Part shown: piece after piece, positions 26,147 to 34,047 of the stretch | How the letters are laid out: each line of letters opens with the position of its first letter | Numbering within the stretch: position 1 is the first letter of the stretch | Source: Nonomuraea sp. NBC_00507 | GTDB taxonomy: Bacteria > Actinomycetota > Actinomycetes > Streptosporangiales > Streptosporangiaceae | DNA length: 64,000 bases | NCBI RefSeq assembly: GCF_036013525.1 | Contig: NZ_CP107853.1 | Span: 4,774,001-4,838,000, forward strand | Direction of reading: 5' to 3' | The notes under the pieces: model-generated | Databases searched by the model: none | The model's input: the letters and a program-made list of their open reading frames with translations, nothing else | Told to the model about the DNA's origin: nothing | Position numbers and translations under genes: made by a program

Positions 26147-26244
26147 CCTGACCCGGGAGGGCCGGGCGGGGCAGGTGACCAGCAGCGCCCATCGGCAACG
26201 TACCGCTCGCGGGTCGTCAGCCGGCTGCTTGAGGCAGTCCGTTG

Positions 26245-27657
26245 TCAGGCGGTGAAGCGTGCGGGGCGGCGCTGCGGCCATGGGTCCAGCGTTTCCAGGG
26301 CGGAGGCGAGGCGGATGAGCACGGCCTCGTCCCAGGGGCCGGCCACGAGCTGGGCGCCGATGGGAAGGCCGGCGGGGGAGCTGTGCAGGGGGAGGGTGAT
26401 CGCGGGCAGGCCGGTGATGTTGCAGACCGCGGTGAAGGAGATCATCTGGGTTTCGGTGACCCGCAGTCCGTCGGGGTTGTCGTTGGCCTCCTGGAGGACG
26501 GCGTCGACGGGTGGCGGGGGGCAGGCCATGGTGGGCGTGAGCAGAACGTCGAAGTCGCGGCCCCACTGCGCGACGACGGCACGGGATTCCAGCTGCAGGC
26601 GGAACGCGGCCGCCACGTACTCGCCGGAGTGCCTGGCCGCCGCGCGCTCCATCCGGCGGCGCAGATGCGCCTCGGCCAGCTCGGGCCGGTCGTAGGGCAT
26701 GGCCCACAGGTTGGCGTCCAGCACGGTCTGCGCGTACCCCGCGATGGCCTCCTCGCTGAAGAAGCGGGGAGCGACGGGGAAGACGTCGTGCCCGAGGGAT
26801 TCCAGATGCCGCGCCGCCCGCTCGGCCGCCTCGACGCACACGGGGTCCACCGGCATGCCGGTGGGCGCCTGAGTGAGCAGGCCGACGCGCAGCCGCCCGC
26901 TGTCGCGCCCCACCTCCTCGGCGAAGGGGCGTTCCGGCGCCGGCGCCTGGTACCAGGCCAGCCGGTCCGGCACGGACATGACGTCGAGCAGCACGGCGGC
27001 GTCGCGCGTGTAGCGGGTGACGGCTCCCTCGACGGTGGCGTGCTCCCACGCCGCCACCTGCTGCGGTACCCGACCTCTGCTGGGCTTCAGCCCCACCAGG
27101 CCGCAACTGGACGACGGCATGCGGATGGAGCCGCCGCCGTCGTTGGCGTGCGCCACCGGGCTCAGCCCGGCCGCCACCGCGGCCGCCGCGCCGCCACTCG
27201 ACCCGCCGGGGCTGCGGGACGGATCCCAGGGGTTGCGGGTGCTGCCGAAGCGGCGGTTCTCCGTGGTGGACAGCAGGCCCATTTCCGGACTGTTCGTACG
27301 CCCCATGAGCAGGAATCCGGCGTCAAGGAACCGCTCGACCACGGGCTCGCTCGAAGTCCGCGGATGGTCATTCACCCCCAGTGATCCGTAGGTGGCCGGT
27401 TGCCCCGCCACCTCGGTCAGCTCCTTGATCGGAATCGGCACTCCGTGAAAGGGCGGCAGGTCAGCGCCGTCGGCGACGGCCTGCTCGGCCCGCCGGGCGG
27501 CGGCGCGTACCTCGTCGTCGTTCCGCCAGACGAAGCAGGTGAGGCCGGGATCGTAGCGGTCGATCCTGCGCAAGTAGGTGTCGACGATCTCGACAGGGCT
27601 CAGCTCTCGTTTGCGTACGGCCGTGGCGAGGTCGACGGCGGCGGCGAAGGGATCCAT
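26245..27657 (-). CDS. amidase (amidase-signature family)
   Basis: 470 residues. The Ser-cisSer-Lys triad is visible: Lys in GVPIPIKELTEV, the first Ser in SPGGSSGGAAAAVAAG and the nucleophile region DGGGSIRMPSSSCGLVGLKP. Such enzymes hydrolyse a carboxamide to acid plus ammonia. It is the last gene of a Liv-type importer operon (20 bp after the LivF-like gene), so the imported compound is probably an amide. GGAG stands 5 nt before the ATG. Aryl-acyl amidase, 6-aminohexanoate-cyclic-dimer hydrolase and nicotinamidase-like activities are all possible. Confidence 0.9.
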   Translation of the reverse strand: MDPFAAAVDLATAVRKRELSPVEIVDTYLRRIDRYDPGLTCFVWRNDDEVRAAARRAEQAVADGADLPPFHGVPIPIKELTEVAGQPATYGSLGVNDHPRTSSEPVVERFLDAGFLLMGRTNSPEMGLLSTTENRRFGSTRNPWDPSRSPGGSSGGAAAAVAAGLSPVAHANDGGGSIRMPSSSCGLVGLKPSRGRVPQQVAAWEHATVEGAVTRYTRDAAVLLDVMSVPDRLAWYQAPAPERPFAEEVGRDSGRLRVGLLTQAPTGMPVDPVCVEAAERAARHLESLGHDVFPVAPRFFSEEAIAGYAQTVLDANLWAMPYDRPELAEAHLRRRMERAAARHSGEYVAAAFRLQLESRAVVAQWGRDFDVLLTPTMACPPPPVDAVLQEANDNPDGLRVTETQMISFTAVCNITGLPAITLPLHSSPAGLPIGAQLVAGPWDEAVLIRLASALETLDPWPQRRPARFTA

Positions 27658-27677
27658 ATCAGCTCCAAACAGGCAAA

Positions 27678-28361
27678 TCAGCGGACCATGAGCAGCTCGT
27701 CGAGCCGCTGACGGGTTTCCTGACCGACCGGCGCGTCGAGCACGACCCGGCCCGCCTCCATGACGACGGCGCGGTGGCAGTGATCGAGCAACAGCCCGGC
27801 ATGCTGGTCGACGACGATCACGGCGACGCCGTGCGCGGCGACGGTGGCGAGCGCGGCCAGCACCTCGCTCACGAGTGAGGGCTGCAGTCCCTGGGTCAGC
27901 TCGTCGATCACTATCATGCGCTGCCCGGCCAGGATCGACCGCGCCACCCCGAGCTGCTGTTTCTGCCCGCCGGACAGGGTGCCGGCCGGCTGGCCGGCCC
28001 GCTCGGTCAGCAGCGGGAAGAGCTCCCGCGGGTCGATGGCCGGGACGAACCCCTTCCGCGTGGCCAGCCGGAGGTTCTCGGCTACGGTCAGCGACGGGAA
28101 GACGCCGCGGTCCTCGGGCATGAGGGCGGCGCCCCGCCTGGCGAGCAGATCGGGACGGCCCGGCGGCACGGGACGACCGTCGAAGACGACCTCGCCGCCC
28201 TGCCGGTCGGCCAGGCCGAAGACTGTGCGCAGCAGGGTCGTCTTGCCCGTGCCGTTGCGTCCCAGCAGCGCGACCACCTCGCCCGCCGCGACCTCCGTGG
28301 TCACTTCGCGGACGACGTTCGCCTGGCCGTATCCGCCGGACATTCCGCTCAGCGTCAGCAT
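27678..28361 (-). CDS. branched-chain amino acid-type ABC transporter ATP-binding protein (LivF-like)
   Basis: 227 residues, typical LivF size. Walker A LLGRNGTGKTTLL, signature LSGGQKQQLGVARSIL, Walker B MIVIDELTQGLQPSL, with His in VVDQHAGLLL. The Walker B Glu is present (DEL). It overlaps the upstream fused permease-ATPase gene by 7 bp. It supplies the canonical half of the ATPase pair; the partner ATPase in the fused protein has a degenerate signature. Confidence 0.9.
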   Translation of the reverse strand: MLTLSGMSGGYGQANVVREVTTEVAAGEVVALLGRNGTGKTTLLRTVFGLADRQGGEVVFDGRPVPPGRPDLLARRGAALMPEDRGVFPSLTVAENLRLATRKGFVPAIDPRELFPLLTERAGQPAGTLSGGQKQQLGVARSILAGQRMIVIDELTQGLQPSLVSEVLAALATVAAHGVAVIVVDQHAGLLLDHCHRAVVMEAGRVVLDAPVGQETRQRLDELLMVR

Positions 28362-30076
28362 CGGCCCGCTCCCAGGTACGCCTCGCGCACAGCCGTGTCG
28401 GCCACGATGTCGTCCATGGGGCCGTGGGCGATGATCCCGCCGCCGTGCAGTACGACGACGTCGTCAGCGAGCTCCCTGACGATCTCCATGTCGTGCTCGA
28501 CGACGAGCATGGCGCAGCCGGTCCGTACGGTGACCTGTTTCAGCTCCTGCGTCAGCCGTCGGGCGTCCTGCCGTCCCATGCCCGCCGTCGGCTCGTCCAG
28601 CAGGACCAGCCTCGGGGCGCCTGCCAGCACCATGGCCAGTTCCAGGCGGCGGCGGTCGGCCAGGGGGAGGGTGCCCGCCTCGATCGCGTCGTTCGTCACC
28701 AGATCCTCGTACTCCTCGGGCAACTCGGCCAGGACCGGCGCCTCCATGCGCGCCAACCGGATGTTGTCGGCGGGGGACAGCGCCGTGATGACGCTGGGGA
28801 TCTGGAACATGCGGCCCAAGCCCATGCGTACCCGGCGGTGCACCGGTACGGCCGCCGCGTCCCGGCCGAAGATGCGCAGTGTGCCTGCGTCGGCCGCGAG
28901 CTGGCCGGCGACTATGGCCAGCAGCGTGCTCTTGCCCGCGCCGTTGGGCCCGATCAGGCAGACGCACCGGCCCGGCGGTACGACGAGGTCCACGCCGTCG
29001 AGAACTCGGACGGGGCCGAAGGACTTGGCGATCCCCTCCAGGCACAGCGCGGCGTCGCGACCGGCCGCGGGCGGCGTATCGGCCCGCTGGTCCAGGGAGA
29101 CCGCCGCGGGCGATGTCCTCCTGTCCCGGGAGGCGGCCGGGGGCAGTGCCACGCCGGGCCTGCCGCCCGACAGCCAGGAGCGGGCGAGCCCGGCCAGCCC
29201 GGCCGGCGCGACCTGGACGACCAGGACGAACAGGGCGGCGAGCCCCAAGACGTACCAGCCCAGCCAGGCGGTGCCCAGGATCTGCTGGCCGGTCGTGAGC
29301 GCCACCGCGCCGAGCAGCGGCCCCAGCGTCGACTCCCGGCCGCCCAGGGCGAGCCAGACCAGGACGCTGGTCGACAACCCCAGGCCGAACACGGGCGGCG
29401 ACACCAGTCCGGCAACGGGGGCGTACAAGGCACCGGCGATCGTCGACACGACCGCGCTCGCGGCGAAGGCGGCCGAACGGACGCGGACGGTGTCGATGCC
29501 CGACTGCGCGGCACGTTCCGGATTCCGGGCCGCCGCGGTCAGGCGCGCCCCGAACCGGCTGCGGACGATCAGCAACGTGCACAGCCCCACCACCACAACG
29601 ACCGCGACCAGTGTCCGGTAGTAGGTGGACACGATGTCCGAGGTGGACACCGGCAGGCCGTTGGTCCCGTTGGTGAGCGACGTGAGCGTGGTGGCCGCCT
29701 TCTGAAGGAGCAGGCTGACCCCGAGCGTCAGCAAGATCAGCGGCGCGTCGGGGACTCCGGAGGCCAGGCCGATGCGGACCACGACCAGCGCGATCATCGT
29801 TGCCGCCGCCAGCGCCACGGCCAGCGCGAGCATCAGGGGGATGCCGTGCCGCTCGCTCAGTGCCACCGCGTAGGCGCCGCAGCCGAAGAAGGCCGCGTGG
29901 CCGACGCTGAGGAGCCCGGCCCGTCCCCAGGCCAGATCCAGCCCGTAGGTGAACAGCCCGAAACACAGGCCGAGGGTCAAGGTGGCAACGGTGAAGGCGC
30001 TGAGGCCGAAAGGCGCCGCCGCCAGGGCCACGATCAGCAGCGCGGTGACGGCGCCTGCCATGCGAGGAGCGCTCAC
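28355..30076 (-). CDS. fused LivM permease-LivG ATPase
   Basis: 573 residues. The N-terminal part (about 1-310) is a LivM-like permease with DLAWGRAGLLSVGHAAFFG and many membrane helices. After a Pro/Ala/Arg-rich linker the C-terminal part is a LivG-like ATPase with Walker A LIGPNGAGKST and Walker B RLVLLDEPTAGMG, and His in LVVEHDMEIV. The signature motif, normally LSxGQ, reads LPLADRRRLE. I start at the GTG at 30076 (GTGA overlap with the binding protein's stop); a TTG two codons earlier is possible. LivM-LivG fusions occur in actinobacteria. Confidence 0.88.
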   Translation of the reverse strand: MSAPRMAGAVTALLIVALAAAPFGLSAFTVATLTLGLCFGLFTYGLDLAWGRAGLLSVGHAAFFGCGAYAVALSERHGIPLMLALAVALAAATMIALVVVRIGLASGVPDAPLILLTLGVSLLLQKAATTLTSLTNGTNGLPVSTSDIVSTYYRTLVAVVVVVGLCTLLIVRSRFGARLTAAARNPERAAQSGIDTVRVRSAAFAASAVVSTIAGALYAPVAGLVSPPVFGLGLSTSVLVWLALGGRESTLGPLLGAVALTTGQQILGTAWLGWYVLGLAALFVLVVQVAPAGLAGLARSWLSGGRPGVALPPAASRDRRTSPAAVSLDQRADTPPAAGRDAALCLEGIAKSFGPVRVLDGVDLVVPPGRCVCLIGPNGAGKSTLLAIVAGQLAADAGTLRIFGRDAAAVPVHRRVRMGLGRMFQIPSVITALSPADNIRLARMEAPVLAELPEEYEDLVTNDAIEAGTLPLADRRRLELAMVLAGAPRLVLLDEPTAGMGRQDARRLTQELKQVTVRTGCAMLVVEHDMEIVRELADDVVVLHGGGIIAHGPMDDIVADTAVREAYLGAGRC

Positions 30077-31281
30077 GGGCAACCCTGCTTGGCAACGGTG
30101 TCGGTGATCTGGCCGAGGTTACGCGTCACCGCGTAGGCGCCGCCCGGCCCGATGGTGGTCTCCAGCATGTCCGCCTGAAGGAGGTGGTTGGCCGGCTCGA
30201 AGTATGTGCCTTTGCCCAGCGGCGAGTCGAACCGCATCCGCCCGATCTCACTGTTGATCGCCTTGGGGTCGTTGCGGCCGGCCTTGCCCGCGGCGGCGAG
30301 GAAGAACTGGACGCCGAAGTAGGCGTTGCCCGCCACCTCGGGAATGGGCTGCGTCCACTTGTACGCGGCCCGGTAGTCGGTCACGAATTTCTTGCTCTCG
30401 GCGTGGTCGAGCCGATCGGTCCAGCGCACGATGTGGGTGCGCCCGTTCACCAGATCGCTGAGCGCCGGATAGTAGTCGGCGTCCAACGGCGCGCCGTCGT
30501 AGCCCAGCTCGCTGCGGAACAGCCCGAACTGCTGGCCTTGCTTGCTGAAGGCCACCGCGTCCGCGCCGACCACCATCGACAGCAGCACGTCCGGCTTGGC
30601 GTCCTTCAGCCTGGTGATGACCGACTGCCAGTCCGTCTGCCCGAGCGGGCTGTACTCCTCCGCGACGATCGTCCCGCCGGCCGATTTGGCGACCTCTTTG
30701 ACGATGCCGGCGTAGAAATGCGGATAGTTGTAGTCCGACCCGGCGATGGCGACCCGCTTGCCGTGCTTGCGAATCAGCTCGGGAACGCTCGGGAGGAGGA
30801 TCTGGCGGGTGGACTCGCCGAAGCCCCACGCGTAGCGGAAACAACGCTCGTTGTCGCCCAGGATGGCGGTGCCGAACGGCACCTCGGAGTCGTTCGCGAC
30901 CTTGCTCACCGCTTCCGCGGTGTCGCCGGTGATGGTGCCGAACAACATCGACACGCGGTCCTGCTGGATGAGCTTGCGGGCCAGCTGCGTGGAGGTCGCC
31001 GGGTCGCCCGCATCGTCGGTGACCACGTACTCGACCTTCTTGCCGTTGACCCCTCCGCTGTCGTTGACCTTCCGCACGCCCAGCTCGAAGCCGCGCTGGA
31101 GCGCCTTGCCCGTCTCGCTCACGGGGCCGGTGAGCGGGAGGACCACCCCGATCTTCAATGGCGCGCCGGCGTCGCCGGCGGCGCTGGACACGGCCGAGCC
31201 GCTGCACGCCGCCAGCGACAGCAGGGCCGCCGCGGCCGTCGTGGCTACGGCCGCGCGGGAGTAAGAATGCGACGGGACCAT
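30073..31281 (-). CDS. ABC transporter substrate-binding lipoprotein, type I (LivK/amide-binding class)
   Basis: 402 residues. Signal peptide with lipobox LAAC, then a type I periplasmic-binding fold in the usual order: LKIGVVLPLTGPVSETGKAL at the start, FGTITGDTAEAV, then GKRVAIAGSDYNYPHFYAG, and a C-lobe with GNAYFGVQFFLAAAGKAG. The QTDWQSVITRLKDAKPDVLL segment is typical of the AmiC/urea-binding branch, which fits the amidase in the operon. Its first 37 bp overlap the end of the LivH-like gene. It serves as an in-window reference for the permuted protein at 60560-61894. Confidence 0.9.
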   Translation of the reverse strand: MVPSHSYSRAAVATTAAAALLSLAACSGSAVSSAAGDAGAPLKIGVVLPLTGPVSETGKALQRGFELGVRKVNDSGGVNGKKVEYVVTDDAGDPATSTQLARKLIQQDRVSMLFGTITGDTAEAVSKVANDSEVPFGTAILGDNERCFRYAWGFGESTRQILLPSVPELIRKHGKRVAIAGSDYNYPHFYAGIVKEVAKSAGGTIVAEEYSPLGQTDWQSVITRLKDAKPDVLLSMVVGADAVAFSKQGQQFGLFRSELGYDGAPLDADYYPALSDLVNGRTHIVRWTDRLDHAESKKFVTDYRAAYKWTQPIPEVAGNAYFGVQFFLAAAGKAGRNDPKAINSEIGRMRFDSPLGKGTYFEPANHLLQADMLETTIGPGGAYAVTRNLGQITDTVAKQGCP

Positions 31282-32117
31282 GAGAGCAACCTCCGTACGT
31301 GGGAACGCGACCGGAGCGCCGCGGTCCCGATGACGACGATGTAGAAGAGCACGTCGGCGAGAGTGTCGGTGAGCCAGGTACGCAGCAGCACGGCCAGTGC
31401 GGCCACCAGGAACGCCGCGGCCACCGCAGTCCCGAGTGCACCGGGGCGGCTGAACAGCAGCGCGAAGAACATGGGCACGAGCAGCCCGAAGCCCATCGTC
31501 GGATTCACCGCGAGCAACGGGCTGTACAGTGCCCCGGCCAGCACCGCCAGCAGCCCGCCGGCGACGAAGGCCGCGATCCGCATCCGGCGGGGATCGGTGC
31601 CCAGCAGCGCCGCCATCGTGGGATTGTCCGCGACCGCGCGCAGCGTGAGCCCCCAGCCCGTTCGGTAGGTCACCAGCAGGACGGCTCCGATGACCACCAC
31701 CGCGACCAGGCCGGCCACCAGGCGGTAGGCCGGATAGGGCGTGCCCAGCAGCTCGACCGTGCCGCCCACGGGATCGGCCACCGACCGGGACGTGGAGGTG
31801 AACAGCAGCTCGGCGCCCTGCCGCAACGCCATGCCCACACCCCAGGTGACCAGCATCGTGGCCAGGCCGTCGGCCAGCGGACGCCGCAGCAGCGCTCGCT
31901 CGATCACCATGAGCGGCAGGACGCACAGCACGAGAGCCAGCAGCACCCGCCAGCCGAACGCGGCGCCGGTGACGGTCGCGACGACGTACGCGCCGGTCAT
32001 CGCCAGGTCGCCCTGGGCGAGGTTCACCACCCGCAGCGCCGCGAAGATGATCGCGACGCCGAGGGTGAGCAGGCCGTACAGCCCGAACTGGCCCACGATG
32101 GCGAGCAGAACGTCCAC
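31245..32117 (-). CDS. branched-chain amino acid-type ABC transporter permease (LivH-like)
   Basis: 290 residues, usual LivH length, about eight membrane helices. It begins QFGLYGLLTLGVAIIFAALR and has the family motif VVNLAQGDLAMTGAYV. A cytoplasmic loop GWGLTLRAVADNPTMAALLG contacts the ATPase. It starts with GTG at 32117 and is the first gene of the amide-importer operon, divergent from an AraC regulator 141 bp away. Confidence 0.9.
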   Translation of the reverse strand: MDVLLAIVGQFGLYGLLTLGVAIIFAALRVVNLAQGDLAMTGAYVVATVTGAAFGWRVLLALVLCVLPLMVIERALLRRPLADGLATMLVTWGVGMALRQGAELLFTSTSRSVADPVGGTVELLGTPYPAYRLVAGLVAVVVIGAVLLVTYRTGWGLTLRAVADNPTMAALLGTDPRRMRIAAFVAGGLLAVLAGALYSPLLAVNPTMGFGLLVPMFFALLFSRPGALGTAVAAAFLVAALAVLLRTWLTDTLADVLFYIVVIGTAALRSRSHVRRLLSWSRRILTPARP

Positions 32118-32258
32118 GCCGGGGTCCGCCTTTCACCTGAGGAATGTTCAGATGATCGCCATCAGGCAGCGGACGAATTGGTGTGGCAGCGCACACTTGT
32201 GGTCTTCCAGCGCCCGGCCCGACACTGGAGCATGCGCAACGGCTGGTGAAGGAGGGCC
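32118..32258. promoter_or_regulatory. divergent promoter region livH-like / araC-like
   Basis: 141 bp with no gene. The only clear symmetry is GTGTG-N6-CACAC (32181-32196), a candidate AraC-family or other regulator site. AAGGAGGG precedes the AraC start codon. Confidence 0.35.
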
Positions 32259-33194
32259 ATGCCCATCGAGCACAGGCCGGACGGCACCCTCGTCTACGGC
32301 TATCTCGACACGGCCGCACGTCAGGGGGCGGGTGCCTCTGACGCGGTTCTCGTCCGGGACGAGGATCGTCCCTACCAGGCGGAGACGAGGCCGTACCGCC
32401 TCGGCGCGCTGGGCGCGTGCGAGATCACCGGCGAGGACCGGGTCCGGGTGAGCTCCCTGCGGTCAACGGCCGCTCCGGCGGGCGAGCACCTGCTCGGACT
32501 CCTCCGGGACGGCAACGGCCGGCTGGAACAGGACGGCCGCCTCGCCTCGCTGTCCACCGGCGAGTTCCTGCTCTACTCCGGCTCGCGGCCGTTCCGGCTG
32601 GAATTCGACGGCCCCTACCGCTACTTCCTGATCAGGCTCTCCACGGCCGCGTTCAGCATCTCCCGCGGCTTCACCGCGAACCGCGACATCCTCGGGCCGC
32701 CCAGCGCGCGCATCCTGAGGGCCATGCTGATGGAGCTGGCCGACCAGGCGGCGCGGCTGGGCCCGCTGGCCGGCCACGAGCTGGGACACCACGTCACGGC
32801 CGTGCTCAGAACGGTGCTGCACGAGTCGTCCCGGCCGGCCCCGCCCGGCGACGGCGTCGCCCTGCTGGAGCGGGTCCTGGACCACATCGACCGCCATCTG
32901 AGGGACGACCTGCCGCCCGCCGCGATCGCCGCCGCCCACCACGTCTCGGTGCGCTACCTGCACAAACTGTTCCAGCAACAGGGCCACACCGTCAGCGACC
33001 ACGTACGCCGCCGCCGGCTGGACCGCATCCGCCAGGACCTCGCCGACGCCGCACTGGCCCACCTGCCCGCCCAGACCATCGCGGGTCGCTGGGGCATCAA
33101 GGACCCCAGCCACTTCAGCAAGCTGTTCCGATCGGAATACGGGCTCTCACCCCGCGAATTCCGGCGCGAGGCGATCGCCGGCCGCCCGGACTGA
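32259..33194 (+). CDS. AraC-family transcriptional regulator
   Basis: 311 residues. The N-terminal region resembles the AraC-binding-like (cupin) domain of the FeaR/NphR type. The C-terminal DNA-binding region has two helix-turn-helix units (AAIAAAHHVSVRYLHKLFQQ and TIAGRWGIKDPSHFSKLFR), ending YGLSPREFRRE. This layout is shared with regulators of amide and aromatic amine catabolism. It is divergent from the amide importer/amidase operon and is probably its activator. It ends 15 bp before the convergent IclR gene. Confidence 0.9.
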   Translation: MPIEHRPDGTLVYGYLDTAARQGAGASDAVLVRDEDRPYQAETRPYRLGALGACEITGEDRVRVSSLRSTAAPAGEHLLGLLRDGNGRLEQDGRLASLSTGEFLLYSGSRPFRLEFDGPYRYFLIRLSTAAFSISRGFTANRDILGPPSARILRAMLMELADQAARLGPLAGHELGHHVTAVLRTVLHESSRPAPPGDGVALLERVLDHIDRHLRDDLPPAAIAAAHHVSVRYLHKLFQQQGHTVSDHVRRRRLDRIRQDLADAALAHLPAQTIAGRWGIKDPSHFSKLFRSEYGLSPREFRREAIAGRPD

Positions 33195-33209
33195 CGTGTG
33201 CCGCAACCC

Positions 33210-33917
33210 CTAGTAGCGCTCGGCCGCTTCGGCTCGGGGCGCCCCCGACAGTCGCGCGCTGGCCTCGGCCGCGGCGTCCATCACGGCGGGAACGAGCGCA
33301 TCGTCTGCCTTGACACCGAGCTGGACCACTCCGAGGCTCGCCGTCGCCCAGTCCGACACCTGGATGGGCGCGGCAATGCCGACCGCGCCGGGTTGGATCA
33401 TGCCCACCGTGACGGCGTAGCCGCGCTCACGCGCCAGCCGGACGTCTTCGGTGTCGCCGGCGCTCGGTGGCCGGCCGGCGAGGATCGCCACCCCGTCGGC
33501 GCCGACGTTGAGGGGGTGGCGCGCCCCTTCCCGCATCGCCAGGTGGAAGGTGCTGTTCAGAGGTTCCGCCGTCACGAGGATGAGCGCATGATCTCCGTCG
33601 GCAACGCTCAGTAGCGCGGTGCTGCCGGTCTGCTCGCTAAGCTTGCGCAGAATGGGCCATATCGTGGTCTGGAGCCGTGGTTGGAGGCGTCCGGCCAGCT
33701 CGGCGATGCCGAACCCGAGGACGTACCTCGCGCCCTCTCGGCTCACGAGATCGTGGGCCTCCAGAGTGCGCAGCAAGCGGTAAACGATGGCCCGGGCAGT
33801 GTGGAGCCGTTCGGCGATGTCGGCGGCCGTCAGGCCATCCTCGCTCCTGGCCAGCAATTTGAGCACGGTCAAACCGCGGTCGAGTGTCTGAGATGTCTCC
33901 CCGCCCGGTGCAGCCAC
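33210..33917 (-). CDS. IclR-family transcriptional regulator
   Basis: 235 residues. N-terminal winged helix-turn-helix LTAADIAERLHTARAIVYRL, then an IclR effector domain (GARHPLNVGADGVAILAG, GAVGIAAPIQVSD). Start GTG at 33917 has GGAG 5 nt upstream. It is divergent from the first aldehyde dehydrogenase of the amine cluster. Two promoters of that cluster share a motif (34013-34029 and 37254-37270), so this protein is the likely cluster regulator. Confidence 0.9.
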   Translation of the reverse strand: MAAPGGETSQTLDRGLTVLKLLARSEDGLTAADIAERLHTARAIVYRLLRTLEAHDLVSREGARYVLGFGIAELAGRLQPRLQTTIWPILRKLSEQTGSTALLSVADGDHALILVTAEPLNSTFHLAMREGARHPLNVGADGVAILAGRPPSAGDTEDVRLARERGYAVTVGMIQPGAVGIAAPIQVSDWATASLGVVQLGVKADDALVPAVMDAAAEASARLSGAPRAEAAERY

Positions 33918-33978
33918 GACAGCTCCTCACCCTCCTTTCAGGCGCACATGGTGTCACATGTCGGCGTGCGGTGCCGTC

Positions 33979-34008
33979 TTGACGGTCATCCGGCGCCGTG
34001 ACTATCGT
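33979..34008 (+). promoter_or_regulatory. putative promoter of the aldehyde dehydrogenase gene
   Basis: TTGACG (33979-33984) and TATCGT (34003-34008), 18 bp apart, resemble -35 and -10 elements. The octamer GACTATCG occurs twice 17 bp apart (34000-34007 and 34017-34024), straddling the likely start of transcription. Confidence 0.45.
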
Positions 34009-34012
34009 GCGC

Positions 34013-34029
34013 GTACGACTATCGGCCAA
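34013..34029 (+). promoter_or_regulatory. shared 17-bp motif, copy 1 (candidate regulator site)
   Basis: GTACGACTATCGGCCAA matches GAACGATTATCGGACAA at 37254-37270 in 14 of 17 positions. TAATCGAAC follows at 34039-34047 and also recurs beside the second copy. The motif lies just downstream of the putative promoter, a position expected for a repressor. Confidence 0.5.
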
Positions 34030-34047
34030 AAAGAACGGTAATCGAAC

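Noticed and set aside
26099..26244. Possible remnant of the missing ATPase gene after the fused permease
   Set aside because: No Walker, signature or other ABC motif can be read in any frame; only a terminator-like stem is present.
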